In this document: positions 34,628 through 43,156 of the stretch, in pieces | Layout of the letters: the number at the start of each line of letters is the position of its first letter | Numbering within the stretch: position 1 is the first letter of the stretch | Origin: an uncultured Butyricimonas sp. | GTDB lineage: Bacteria; Bacteroidota; Bacteroidia; Bacteroidales; Marinifilaceae | Direction of reading: 5' to 3' | DNA: 64,000 nt | NCBI GenBank assembly: GCA_944321845.1 | Contig: CALUMT010000012.1 | Span: forward strand, 1-64,000 | Notes under the pieces: model-generated | What the model was told of the DNA's origin: nothing | What the model saw: the letters and a program-made list of their open reading frames with translations, nothing else | Databases searched by the model: none | Program-made: the position numbers and the translations under genes

Positions 34628-34996
34628 CTATTTCATAAACACGAAATACACGGCCAGGATAAGGCATACAGCGGCAGCCAGATGATTCCACTGCAAGGAC
34701 TCTCCCTTGAAAAACACCACGGTAAAAAGCGTAAAAATAATCAGCGTGATAACTTCCTGTATCACCTTCAACTGCATCAGGGAAAAAGGTCCTCCGTTCT
34801 CCTGGAATCCGATACGATTCGCCGGTACCTGGGCACAATACTCGAAAAAGGCCATCCCCCACGAGAACAAAATCACCCCGAACAACGGCCAATTATTGAT
34901 AATCTTCATTTCCTGCAACTTCAAATGTCCATACCAGGCGAATGTCATAAAAATGTTGGACACGATCAATAACAAAATCGTATAAACTCCTTGCAT
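34628..34996 (-). CDS. DUF486 (DMT-like) small membrane protein
   Basis: This 122-residue protein has four hydrophobic helices and the DUF486 signatures IFMTFAWYGHLK, WGMAFFEYCAQVPANRIG and FSLMQLKVIQEVITL. The family belongs to the drug/metabolite transporter superfamily by fold, but no substrate is established. It lies 68 bases before trkH in the same direction. Its presumed promoter overlaps that of the divergent ATPase gene at 35104. Confidence 0.92.
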   Translation of the reverse strand: MQGVYTILLLIVSNIFMTFAWYGHLKLQEMKIINNWPLFGVILFSWGMAFFEYCAQVPANRIGFQENGGPFSLMQLKVIQEVITLIIFTLFTVVFFKGESLQWNHLAAAVCLILAVYFVFMK

Positions 34997-35030
34997 AATC
35001 TTTCTAATTAATAAATCGGTTCAATATAGA

Positions 35031-35061
35031 TTGTGGCAAAGGTATAAATTTATTACTTTTG
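35031..35061 (+). promoter_or_regulatory. Promoter of the ATPase-DUF4435 cassette, overlapping a divergent promoter
   Basis: TTG (35031-35033), a 20-base spacer and TACTTTTG (35054-35061) fit the Bacteroidetes consensus. On the other strand a perfect -7 box TACCTTTG (35037-35044) for the DUF486 gene lies inside the spacer, so the two promoters probably compete. Confidence 0.65.
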
Positions 35062-35103
35062 TTGATAGGGAAAGGGGCTTGTTTGCCCGTTAATCACAAG
35101 AAA

Positions 35104-35937
35104 ATGAAAGCGAATAAAATTGAACGTATAGAACTCCGCAACATCTGGGGAAAATTCAATTTCCGATGGGAAAACCTGAACCCGGACGTGAACATCCTGA
35201 CAGGAATTAACGGAAGCGGAAAAACGACTTTTTTCAATACCATTGATGCGTTACTCTCTGCTGATACAAAGAAATTAAAACTTTACAACATAGAAGCCGA
35301 GGTTACGATCGACGGGGAACGCATAGAGTACACGAAAAGCACTACAGCAGCCTCCCTCAAACCCAAACTTGAAGGGGTAAATTATCTTAAAATAAGCACG
35401 TTCGACGTACCCATCAAAGATCGACGAAAAATGGGAAAAGAGGATAGTCCCCTACTGAGCGAACTCAAAGAAATCGTATACAGCGTGGGTGAGAACAACA
35501 ATTCATTTTCCGACTATCGCCTGCGCGCCACGAATTTTCCGGAACAGGCCGAGCACATCAACCGACGTATCCGGCAATTCTACGACACCGTCAACCACCT
35601 CTTTGCCGGAACAGGCAAAACTATCGGGATTGATCCCATGACCAACCAACTGATTTTTAAAGACGGGGACGAAATCATCCATCTCTATAAACTATCTTCC
35701 GGGGAAAAGCAATTGCTTATTATTCTCCTACGCGTATTCCTGATGGACGAACAACCTTATATTCTGCTCATGGACGAACCGGAGATTTCGCTACACATTG
35801 AATGGCAATACCGGCTTTTCGAGGAAATCCAGCATCTGAACCCACATTGCCAGATCATTACTTCCACCCACTCTCCCAGCATTTTCGGGGACGGCTGGCA
35901 AGACAAACTCGTGTTCATGGAAGATCTAATCGCTTAA
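35104..35937 (+). CDS. Compact AAA/ABC-type ATPase (OLD/PARIS AriA-like), first gene of a two-gene cassette
   Basis: This 277-residue protein is taken from the ATG at 35104; the frame from 35059 starts with TTG inside the -7 box. It carries a full ABC/SMC-type ATPase head: Walker A GINGSGKT (34-41), signature LSSGEKQ (197-203), Walker B ILLMDEPE (220-227) and the switch His in STHSPS (256). Only about 155 residues separate Walker A and the signature, too few for a long coiled coil. The next gene, 14 bases downstream, encodes a DUF4435 TOPRIM-like protein. This pairing is the architecture of the PARIS anti-phage system (AriA ATPase, AriB DUF4435). A housekeeping role cannot be excluded. Confidence 0.85.
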   Translation: MKANKIERIELRNIWGKFNFRWENLNPDVNILTGINGSGKTTFFNTIDALLSADTKKLKLYNIEAEVTIDGERIEYTKSTTAASLKPKLEGVNYLKISTFDVPIKDRRKMGKEDSPLLSELKEIVYSVGENNNSFSDYRLRATNFPEQAEHINRRIRQFYDTVNHLFAGTGKTIGIDPMTNQLIFKDGDEIIHLYKLSSGEKQLLIILLRVFLMDEQPYILLMDEPEISLHIEWQYRLFEEIQHLNPHCQIITSTHSPSIFGDGWQDKLVFMEDLIA

Positions 35938-35951
35938 CCTAATCCTTGCGC

Positions 35952-36920
35952 ATGTACAACAATTCCGCAACATTCCGCCCCGGCATCTCGAAAGACAAAT
36001 ATTTCCAGCATACAGCCAAACGCTTTATGCTGGATGCACAATTACTACGCTGCCGGGCCGCGATTCACGTGGAAAACAAAGACGATATCATTTTCTGGCG
36101 AACGATTCTCGCCCATTTCCGCCCCAATGACCGATTCCACTTCATTGCCGGTTCCCGTAACGAAAACGGGCACGAGACCAAAGGTGTCACCCAATGCCTG
36201 AAATACTTGAAATTTCTGGGACCGAAGTTCTTCATCTGCATAGACAGCGACTACCGCTATCTGCTACGAGAGCGCCACATTGATGCCCAGCATTTCGTGA
36301 TGCAAACCTACACGTACTCGTTCGAGAACCACCACTGTTTCGCGGAGGGATTAAACGATGTCTGCAAGCAGATAACCACCCTGCCGAACACCATATTTGA
36401 TTTCAGGACTTTTTTACAGGCTTATTCCCACATTGTACATGAACTATTCCTGTGGCACATCCACTTTCTGTTAACGAATCCGAAACGCTTTCCCGCCTCC
36501 GAGTTCAATGAACTGATTTCATTCGATGGCCAGAAACGCCCCGACATCCGGGATAACGGACGCCACGAGCTTAATAAGATCCGTAATCGGGTACACCAGA
36601 AAATCTCCCGTTTACGCCGGGCTTACCCGGGTATCAACATCCGAAAACTGGAAAACTATTACCGGGAAATTGGTCTTACGTCTGATACGACCTACCTGTT
36701 TATCCGGGGACATAACATTTATGACATGGTATACGCCCTCACCCGGGAAATCTGCAAAAAGGTTTTACGCAACGCTCGGGCCCAATCCCAGGCTCCACAC
36801 CAGCATATCAACCTTTTCGGCTACCGGAACAGCATCGATCAGGAATTGAAAAAGAATCTCCAGTTCGGGGCTTATCCCGCCATTCAACTCATAGAAAGGG
36901 ACATTCAATTGATTTTCTAA
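35952..36920 (+). CDS. DUF4435 (TOPRIM-like) protein, probable effector partner of the ATPase
   Basis: This 322-residue protein starts from the ATG at 35952; a TTG two codons upstream is also in frame. It fits the DUF4435 family: an acidic start AAIHVENKDDIIFW (Glu about 41, the first TOPRIM acid), then FFICIDSDYRYLL with a D-x-D pair (Asp about 98 and 100), then a SFENHH segment. TOPRIM folds bind metal and cut or join nucleic acids, and in PARIS the DUF4435 protein AriB is a toxic nuclease held by the ATPase. The C-terminal half is helical and basic (HELNKIRNRVHQKISRLRRA). It ends 8 bases from the convergent anti-sigma gene. The nuclease role here is inferred. Confidence 0.8.
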   Translation: MYNNSATFRPGISKDKYFQHTAKRFMLDAQLLRCRAAIHVENKDDIIFWRTILAHFRPNDRFHFIAGSRNENGHETKGVTQCLKYLKFLGPKFFICIDSDYRYLLRERHIDAQHFVMQTYTYSFENHHCFAEGLNDVCKQITTLPNTIFDFRTFLQAYSHIVHELFLWHIHFLLTNPKRFPASEFNELISFDGQKRPDIRDNGRHELNKIRNRVHQKISRLRRAYPGINIRKLENYYREIGLTSDTTYLFIRGHNIYDMVYALTREICKKVLRNARAQSQAPHQHINLFGYRNSIDQELKKNLQFGAYPAIQLIERDIQLIF

Positions 36921-36928
36921 CCTTACCA

Positions 36929-38092
36929 TTAACGCAGGCGGAAAGAGAAACGCACCTGCCCGTCCTTTTCTTCCAAACGAAGGACTCCCCTCAAACGTTC
37001 ACCTCTAAACCTCTCTTCCCAAACCGGGGCTTCCAGCAATGCTTTTTCCACACTCCGTTCCACCTCCACGGAAGGAGCTTGCAGTACCCGGGGACGCACC
37101 ACTCGTCCGTCTTTACCTACTTTAAAAGTAACCTCGAATTCCCGAATACCATCAGCAAACCATTTCCCGGCCTTTTCCTTTAAGACGGATGTCAGGTATA
37201 CTCCCAACGAATCTTCCCGAACAGTCTCCACTCTTGTCGCTGCTCCAACGAACGGTTTCTTACGGGAATTCCCATAACCAGTAACTACCATTTCCCCAAG
37301 AAAGGCATCCGTATCACGCAAGACAACCCGCAAGGAATCTCCCGGGGTAAACGAACGTTCCGCCGCCTCCATCCCGATATAAGCGAAATTCAAGGAATGA
37401 AGCGAATCCGGCAATCGCAACGAGAATCGCCCGGAAGCATCCGTGGCTGTCCCCCAACTCGCCGCCCGTACAACAACTCCCGGTAAAGGTCGCCCTAACG
37501 AATCCGTCACCCTTCCCGCAACATGGTGCCAACCCGTCACGGTTGCTCCCCCACTATCATTCACGGGAAGCGTTCTCGTTTCCTTTTCCATCACTTGCAT
37601 TCGTGGCATTACCGCCCGGGATAGTTGCTTTTGCTCCGGTTCTTCCTGCACGACATGCTCCACAGGCTCGTCCTGCATAACCTTCACCCGCTCCAGCGAC
37701 ACCACACCCGACTTCTCCACCACGCTATCTTCAACAACCATATCCTCCTGTCTATCCTGTTCTGCCGGCAAAGAAGTCACCGTTGCCAATTGCTCCTGCC
37801 GGAAAAACTCCTCGCCAGGTTCCTCCTGCTTCCATAAAAACAAGAACACCCCGACAAGTAACGATGCCGCGGCAATGTACCCCCACCACATTTTCCTTCC
37901 CCTGTATCCTTTCCGGTCAATCATTCGTTCCAGACGCTCCAAATCTCCCGCGTCATTTCCCGGGAGCACATCATACCCCTCCAATGCCTCATGCAGGAAC
38001 GGATCGGACAAAGCCTCTCGCTCCAGCCGATTAGCGGCTTTTCCCCGGCGGTCACCCCGCAAATAATTCCGTATATCATCATTACGTTTCAT
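36929..38092 (-). CDS. Anti-sigma / CarboxypepD_reg / TonB-C fusion membrane protein (locus 4)
   Basis: This 387-residue protein has four recognisable parts. Residues 1-65 carry the cytoplasmic block YLRGDRRGKAANRLEREALS ending DPFLHEALEGYDVL, common at the start of Bacteroidetes anti-sigma proteins. One membrane helix spans about 69-87. After a long Glu/Val/Gln-rich linker comes a CarboxypepD_reg domain (about 190-262, VAGRVTDSLGRPLPGVVV) ending in GEMVVTGYGNSRKK, as found before SusC plugs. Last, about 315-375 resemble the TonB C-terminal domain (FEVTFKVGKDGRVVRPRVLQ, APVWEE). The start codon overlaps the sigma stop (ATGA). Predicted role: inner-membrane regulator of that sigma, with a periplasmic sensing or receptor-contacting tail. 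Confidence 0.75.
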   Translation of the reverse strand: MKRNDDIRNYLRGDRRGKAANRLEREALSDPFLHEALEGYDVLPGNDAGDLERLERMIDRKGYRGRKMWWGYIAAASLLVGVFLFLWKQEEPGEEFFRQEQLATVTSLPAEQDRQEDMVVEDSVVEKSGVVSLERVKVMQDEPVEHVVQEEPEQKQLSRAVMPRMQVMEKETRTLPVNDSGGATVTGWHHVAGRVTDSLGRPLPGVVVRAASWGTATDASGRFSLRLPDSLHSLNFAYIGMEAAERSFTPGDSLRVVLRDTDAFLGEMVVTGYGNSRKKPFVGAATRVETVREDSLGVYLTSVLKEKAGKWFADGIREFEVTFKVGKDGRVVRPRVLQAPSVEVERSVEKALLEAPVWEERFRGERLRGVLRLEEKDGQVRFSFRLR

Positions 38093-38661
38093 CCCCGTAT
38101 ACCTTTACGTTCCAAACACAATTTCAAATTCCGTTTCCCGTTCTGTATAAAACTTTTCACTGCTTTCATCGGGAATCCGGTTCGCTCTTCCACCTCCCGG
38201 TAAGAAAGTTCTTCCAGAAAGAATCGTTCCACGGCAATACGTTGTTTTTCAGGCAATCGACCCAAGCACTCCCGCAACGCCTGCTCCCGCTCCTCATCCT
38301 CCCCTATATCTTCAAGATGCCATTCATCCAGAAATTCCATAAAAGAATCATCCAAAGAGAGTGTTAAATTTCTCTCCTTTCGCCGTAAAGCCATCAAACA
38401 AAAATTCCGGGTGCAAACATACAACCAGCCTTTAAATTCCGTCACGTCCTCCCCTCTTCGCGCTTTATCTGCCAGTTCCTCGAACAATTGCATCACGGCA
38501 TCCCTGGCTTCCTCCCGATCCTTCAAATATTTCAATGCCACCCCGAAAACCAGGGGCATATACCGCTTGTATACTTCCGCGAAGTACACGATATCCCCTT
38601 CGGCCCGATAAGCCGCCAACAACTCCCCATCCGTTTTCTTTTCCAATGCTTTCCGAGGCAT
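38089..38661 (-). CDS. ECF RNA polymerase sigma-70 factor (locus 4)
   Basis: This 190-residue protein is read from the ATG at 38661; the frame runs on to 38790 but that part contains the promoter and overlaps the divergent vWA gene. Region 2 contains VFGVALKYLKDREEARDAVM and LFEELADKA. Region 4 contains LPEKQRIAVERFFLEELSYR and an HTH ending GFPMKAVKSFIQNGKRN. It overlaps the downstream anti-sigma-like gene by 4 bases, so the two are made together. The likely targets are the divergent vWA gene and its own operon, by analogy with sigma/YfbK neighbours in other bacteria. Confidence 0.92.
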   Translation of the reverse strand: MPRKALEKKTDGELLAAYRAEGDIVYFAEVYKRYMPLVFGVALKYLKDREEARDAVMQLFEELADKARRGEDVTEFKGWLYVCTRNFCLMALRRKERNLTLSLDDSFMEFLDEWHLEDIGEDEEREQALRECLGRLPEKQRIAVERFFLEELSYREVEERTGFPMKAVKSFIQNGKRNLKLCLERKGIRG

Positions 38662-38687
38662 AACATGAATAGCTTTTTTCTCTCTCA

Positions 38688-38718
38688 CAAAAATAAACAA
38701 CAAAAAAATGATATACAA
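38688..38718 (-). promoter_or_regulatory. Promoter of the locus 4 sigma gene
   Basis: On the minus strand, TTG (38716-38718), a 20-base spacer and TATTTTTG (38688-38695) match the consensus exactly. It lies 26 bases upstream of the ATG at 38661 and supports that start. Confidence 0.7.
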
Positions 38719-38777
38719 CTTATGGAATTTGTTCCTCGCCGGCATCTTTATGGTAAACGTGAAACTAAAAACATAAC

Positions 38778-40613
38778 ATGATGAAAACACATTTATTCTT
38801 TTTCAATCGTCTATGGCTTCTGTGCATGGCCATGTTCTGCGTACAATGCCTGTTCGGGCAACAAATCACCGTTAAAGGTACCGTTTACGATTCCGGCAAA
38901 CGCCCTCTACCCGGAGTATCGGTTTCTGTCAAACACGCCACCATCGGCACAGCAAGCGACGGAATGGGGAAATACACAATCAAAACCCGTATCGGTGACA
39001 CACTTCGCTTCAGTTTTATCGGCCTGGAACCACAAGAATTCGCCGTGAAGGATTCTATTCTGGATGTCATCTTACCGCCAAGCAAGGAACCTTTGCAAGA
39101 AGCCATGGTTACCGGTTACTCACCCGCCAACCGAAAAATGCACTTCCAAGCCGCCATGACTCGCGTATTCGACGCCTCCGCCCCAATGATGCAGGAAGAA
39201 TACCAGCATTTCCAGAGTAACGGCTTCCGGGCAGTCTTGGAACATCCGCTATCCACCTTCTCCATTGACGTGGATGCCGCCTCTTACTCCAACATGAGAC
39301 GCTACATCAACAATGGAACACTACCTCCCAAGGATGCTATCCGCGTGGAAGAGTTGATCAATTACTTCCATTACGATTATCCCGCACCCCGGGGCAATGA
39401 ACCGGTAAACATCATCACGGAAGTATCCGAGGCTCCCTGGAACAAAAACCACCGCTTAGTCCACATCGGCATCAAGGCCAAAGACATCGCCACGAAAAAC
39501 TTACCCGCCTCCAACCTGGTATTCCTGATTGACGTGTCCGGTTCCATGTACAGCCAAAACAAATTACCGCTGCTCAAATCTTCCCTGAAACTGCTCGTGC
39601 AACAACTCCGTCCGGAAGACCGGGTGGCCATTGTCACCTACGCCAACCAAACCCGGGAAGTCCTTCCTTCCACTCCGGGCGACCGGAAAGCGACAATCCT
39701 CCAAGCCATCGAAGGGTTGGAAGCCGGTGGAGGGACCAATGGCGGAGACGGAATCAGGCACGCCTACCGCCTGGCCGGGCAACACTTCATGCCAAACGGC
39801 AACAATCGGATCATCCTGGCGACCGACGGAGATTTTAATATCGGCGACTGCACTCCCGAAGCCCTGGAAAACCTCATCTCGGAAAAACGGGAATCCGGCA
39901 TTTACCTCTCCGTACTCGGTTTTGGAATGGGCAATTACAAGGACAACCGGGCACAAGTACTGGCAGAAAAAGGCAACGGTAACCATGCCTACATCGACAA
40001 CCTCATGGAAGCAAAGAAGGTCCTCGTGAACGAATTCGGAGGCACCCTCTTCACCGTGGCCAAGGACGTGAAAATACAAGTCGAATTCAACCCCGCCAAA
40101 GTACAGGCTTACCGCCTCATCGGTTACGAAAGCCGCCTCTTGGCCGATAAAGACTTCAACGACGACACGAAGGATGCCGGAGAAATGGGTGCCGGGCATA
40201 CGGTCACGGCCCTTTACGAAGTTATCCCCGTGGGAATCGAAAGTCCGGTATGGCCCAACACCGACCCCTTAAAATACCAACAGACTCAACCCGAAAAACG
40301 GACAAAACTCACGAACAGCCCGGAATTGTTGACGGTGAAATTGCGTTACAAGGAACCCACCTCTTCTCAAAGTAAGAAAATAGAAACCGCCGTAACGGAC
40401 AAACACCTCCCGCTATCCAAAACCAGCGACAACTTCCGATTCTCTGCCGCCGTGGCTGGTTTCGGGATGCTCCTGCAGAATTCTCCTTACAAAAACACGC
40501 TAACCTATCAGGATGTGTTGCAACTTGCCCGCCCATCCATCGGTCAAGACCCGGAAGGTTACCGCCAGGAATTCATCCGCCTTGTCGAAACCGCCAATCT
40601 ATTGAAGCAATAA
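38778..40613 (+). CDS. von Willebrand factor A domain protein, YfbK type, with N-terminal CarboxypepD_reg domain (locus 4)
   Basis: This 611-residue secreted protein has a signal peptide to about residue 28. The CarboxypepD_reg domain (about 30-105, VKGTVYDSGKRPLPGVSVSV) is followed by EAMVTGYSPANRK, as at the start of SusC plugs. Then a YfbK-type N-terminal region has FSIDVDAASYSNMRR. The vWA domain (about 245-430) holds a complete MIDAS: DVSGS (252-256), Thr in GGGTNGG (320) and TDGD (349-352). The DUF3520-like C-terminus ends the protein. vWA domains bind partner proteins through a metal ion. It is divergent from the sigma operon and is a likely regulatory partner or target. A second ATG one codon in is possible. 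Confidence 0.92.
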   Translation: MMKTHLFFFNRLWLLCMAMFCVQCLFGQQITVKGTVYDSGKRPLPGVSVSVKHATIGTASDGMGKYTIKTRIGDTLRFSFIGLEPQEFAVKDSILDVILPPSKEPLQEAMVTGYSPANRKMHFQAAMTRVFDASAPMMQEEYQHFQSNGFRAVLEHPLSTFSIDVDAASYSNMRRYINNGTLPPKDAIRVEELINYFHYDYPAPRGNEPVNIITEVSEAPWNKNHRLVHIGIKAKDIATKNLPASNLVFLIDVSGSMYSQNKLPLLKSSLKLLVQQLRPEDRVAIVTYANQTREVLPSTPGDRKATILQAIEGLEAGGGTNGGDGIRHAYRLAGQHFMPNGNNRIILATDGDFNIGDCTPEALENLISEKRESGIYLSVLGFGMGNYKDNRAQVLAEKGNGNHAYIDNLMEAKKVLVNEFGGTLFTVAKDVKIQVEFNPAKVQAYRLIGYESRLLADKDFNDDTKDAGEMGAGHTVTALYEVIPVGIESPVWPNTDPLKYQQTQPEKRTKLTNSPELLTVKLRYKEPTSSQSKKIETAVTDKHLPLSKTSDNFRFSAAVAGFGMLLQNSPYKNTLTYQDVLQLARPSIGQDPEGYRQEFIRLVETANLLKQ

Positions 40614-40618
40614 AACAA

Positions 40619-40650
40619 AAAAGAGCTACCGAACTGGTAGCTCTCTTATT
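40619..40650. terminator. Bidirectional terminator between the vWA and DUF3298 genes
   Basis: GAGCTACC (40623-40630), loop GAACT, and GGTAGCTC (40636-40643) form an 8-bp stem extended by A/T flanks. The minus strand is followed by TTTTTTGTTTT, and the plus strand by a weaker T-rich tail. It separates the convergent genes. Confidence 0.85.
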
Positions 40651-40664
40651 TCATGCAACAAATC

Positions 40665-41348
40665 TTAGCGAACAAGTAAAGCATCTTTCAATGCGGCACG
40701 AGGAACTGTCACTTCAGCCACGCCACAAGCATAAGCCCCCAACACGTATTGCTCATAAGTAAATACGACTCCCGTGGAAGAGATATTCACCCCATTAGCC
40801 AACTTCAATGTCGGTTTCTCGGAGAAACAATTTTCCGGATTCTGGAAATTTGCCTCCAACTGGGCATCAATCATGTCAGACTTTGCGAAATCAAGTATTT
40901 CCTCGTTCTTCAGCATCTTCTGTTGCTCCACATCATAATTGAAGGTATAGAACTTCGTCATTCCATGAGCCCCACCCGTAAAGGTATAGGTTCTCAAACG
41001 AACGCTGATGTATTTGGATGAAGCCATAAACACGCTGTCGTCTACCATCAATTCAAACCCCCATGCCGGACGTTCCATGTCCTGGGCTGCCATATCTTGA
41101 AAGAAATCTGTAGCTTCTTTCTTCAAAGATTCACTCAATTCCTGCACCAGGGCTTCCGTTGCCTTGTTAAGCACCTGACAACTCTCGTTCAAGGTTTCAT
41201 CCGTGGAGGAAAACACGGAACGTTCCACTGAAATGTTGTAATCACTTGTCTTATGTGACAATTGATCTTTCTTCACATCAACCTTTTTCTCTTGGCATCC
41301 CACGAAGGCTAACGCGAGAAATACCATACTGAATAAATACAATCTCAT
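40665..41348 (-). CDS. DUF4163/DUF3298 (RsiV-like) lipoprotein
   Basis: This 227-residue lipoprotein has a lipobox F-V-G-C (Cys about 18). The mature part fits the DUF4163 plus DUF3298 pair seen in the extracellular part of RsiV: an N-terminal beta domain (YNISVERSVF), then YTFTGGAHGMTKFYTFNYDV, the diagnostic TGGAHG block, and a terminal beta sheet with VVFTYEQYVLGAYACGV. In Bacillus RsiV this domain binds lysozyme. Here it is free of any anti-sigma part, so it may bind lysozyme or another ligand in the envelope, or have another role. It has its own promoter at 41375-41405. Confidence 0.88.
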   Translation of the reverse strand: MRLYLFSMVFLALAFVGCQEKKVDVKKDQLSHKTSDYNISVERSVFSSTDETLNESCQVLNKATEALVQELSESLKKEATDFFQDMAAQDMERPAWGFELMVDDSVFMASSKYISVRLRTYTFTGGAHGMTKFYTFNYDVEQQKMLKNEEILDFAKSDMIDAQLEANFQNPENCFSEKPTLKLANGVNISSTGVVFTYEQYVLGAYACGVAEVTVPRAALKDALLVR

Positions 41349-41374
41349 AACTTTTTGTTTTTAAGTGTTCCGGA

Positions 41375-41405
41375 CAAAGCTATGTAATAAAGTTATCAAA
41401 AACAA
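41375..41405 (-). promoter_or_regulatory. Promoter of the DUF3298 lipoprotein gene
   Basis: On the minus strand, TTG (41403-41405), a 20-base spacer and TAGCTTTG (41375-41382) match the Bacteroidetes pattern fully. The leader before the ATG at 41348 is about 20 bases. Confidence 0.7.
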
Positions 41406-41415
41406 TCTTCTTTGA

Positions 41416-42711
41416 TTAATTATTTATCAATTCCAATTCACCCAAACGCTGCTGGATATGCATCTGAAGCATAGCTTTCGTCATATCCTGTTCCACTTGC
41501 AAAGATTCCATAAAAGCCTGGTTATAACACTTCCTCGCTTCTTCCACATTCTTCATATCCCGATAAATATCTCCCAACAACACCAACATATTCAATCTTT
41601 CCACGATAGCCATTTCTCCATTCAAGGCTTTCAGTGTCCAATCAATTGTTTTACGACGAACTTGTTCAGACACGTTTCCTCCAAGAGCCTGGTATACTTT
41701 TTGAGCGGCAGAACCATATTCCAAATTAATCACGGTTGTATCCATCGCACTAAAATACTCATCCATCAATCTCACGTACGCATCCGCATCCTTTTTATAA
41801 AATAATTCATATTCCGCATCATACAAATATCTAAATCGGTCATACACTGGTAACTTACTCCCCATATCTGCAACAGTGTAAGCCTTTCCCATATCACCTT
41901 TTATTCGGTCTAGATATTTCCTATACTCTATTTTCCCCGCATGCGCTAAATTCTCTATAACCTGATTATTATTCTCCATCACAAAATAAGCAGGTCCTTC
42001 ACCCAATTTCAAATAGTCATCAATATGTTTATTGATAAATTCGACAATCGGATCATTAGGAACTCCTTTATTTTCATGGAAGGTCAACACTATATTATAA
42101 TCCTCTTTATTAATAAAATCAGGACCCATTTTCTTTTTCACGTATTCTTGATATAACTTGGTAACACGAACTATCCATTTTTCCCGCTCCATATCATCCT
42201 CCAACGTCCCAACAAACGAAGGAGCCTCCATTAAAACTTCCTGCAACAATTTCAAATCTCCTTTAGATTTGCGATATTTACCATATATCTCTGTAAAACT
42301 TAATTTTTCACCCGTTGCCACCTTCGCCATATCCAACAAAGCTGCAGCATCCAAGGCCCCAGATATAATAGAAAGAATCTTTCCATCTCCATCAAAAATA
42401 GCCAACGTGGGATAAGCCTTTATTTTACAACGCTTCACGATTTCCTTATTCGTAGATTGTTCCGCATCCAATTGAATAGCAACAAAATGTTTATTGAAAT
42501 AATCACCAACCTCTTTTTTCGGAAATTCATTTTGTGCCATCTGTTTACAAGGACCACACCACGTGGCATAAAAATCCACGAACAACAATTTTCCTTCCTG
42601 CTTAGCTTTAGCCAAAGCCGTTTCATAATTCCCTTCAAAAAAAGCAATCCCCTGCCCCTGGGCAAAAAATGCTATAAAATTCAAACATAAAAATAAATAT
42701 ATCGCTTTCAT
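41416..42711 (-). CDS. Secreted thioredoxin-family protein (locus 3)
   Basis: This 431-residue protein has a Sec signal to about residue 20 (FFAQGQ). It then has a thioredoxin domain of the DsbD-gamma/thioredoxin_7 type: KQEGKLLFVDFYATWCGPC (Cys 52 and 55) and AYPTLAIFDGDG with the cis-Pro. The rest (about 140-431) is helical with TPR-like features (VEEARKCYNQAF). It follows the unknown lipoprotein of locus 3 by 12 bases and is probably the last gene of that operon; locus 1 lacks an equivalent. It likely reduces disulfides in the periplasm, for substrates linked to this import system. Confidence 0.88.
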   Translation of the reverse strand: MKAIYLFLCLNFIAFFAQGQGIAFFEGNYETALAKAKQEGKLLFVDFYATWCGPCKQMAQNEFPKKEVGDYFNKHFVAIQLDAEQSTNKEIVKRCKIKAYPTLAIFDGDGKILSIISGALDAAALLDMAKVATGEKLSFTEIYGKYRKSKGDLKLLQEVLMEAPSFVGTLEDDMEREKWIVRVTKLYQEYVKKKMGPDFINKEDYNIVLTFHENKGVPNDPIVEFINKHIDDYLKLGEGPAYFVMENNNQVIENLAHAGKIEYRKYLDRIKGDMGKAYTVADMGSKLPVYDRFRYLYDAEYELFYKKDADAYVRLMDEYFSAMDTTVINLEYGSAAQKVYQALGGNVSEQVRRKTIDWTLKALNGEMAIVERLNMLVLLGDIYRDMKNVEEARKCYNQAFMESLQVEQDMTKAMLQMHIQQRLGELELINN

Positions 42712-42723
42712 TATTGTTGATTT

Positions 42724-43146
42724 TTAATCCTTAACTATAAACGTAAATACATCCGGTAATAAAGCTGAATACCCTTCATTGGAAACCTTCAACGTGACCA
42801 GGTATTTTCCCGCCGGTAATTTAGCATCTATCGGGATCTCCATCATACCAGCTCCACGAACCTTTATCACTTGAGCAAAAACTTCTTCGTCTCCCCCCTC
42901 AGTAGCTTTTACGCTAACGAACTCGTATAAAAGAGGATTTGTTCCTAACACTCCTTGTATTTTACCTGTTACCCAAGGAGAGTGATTCTCTATCCTTACA
43001 GCATCCTCCACAGGATCCAACGTATTTCGAATTTCCAATTCTGCCGGCAAATAACCGGAACCATCTACTTGCAAATAACCTACGGGAACATCCTGACAGC
43101 CCCAAAAGGTAAATAACATTATCGCGAACAAATAAATCTGCTTCAT
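42724..43146 (-). CDS. Lipoprotein of unknown function, SusCD locus 3
   Basis: This 140-residue protein starts from the ATG at 43146; the frame from 43200 would overlap the upstream gene and lacks a signal at its start. It has a short hydrophobic signal with a lipobox ending W-G-C. The mature part is beta-rich and shares the blocks TLDPVEDAVRIE, SPWV and PAGKYLVTLKVSN with the locus 1 gene at 458-889, so the two are paralogues in the same operon position. No named domain is recognised. Confidence 0.75.
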   Translation of the reverse strand: MKQIYLFAIMLFTFWGCQDVPVGYLQVDGSGYLPAELEIRNTLDPVEDAVRIENHSPWVTGKIQGVLGTNPLLYEFVSVKATEGGDEEVFAQVIKVRGAGMMEIPIDAKLPAGKYLVTLKVSNEGYSALLPDVFTFIVKD

Positions 43147-43156
43147 AATTCTTTTT

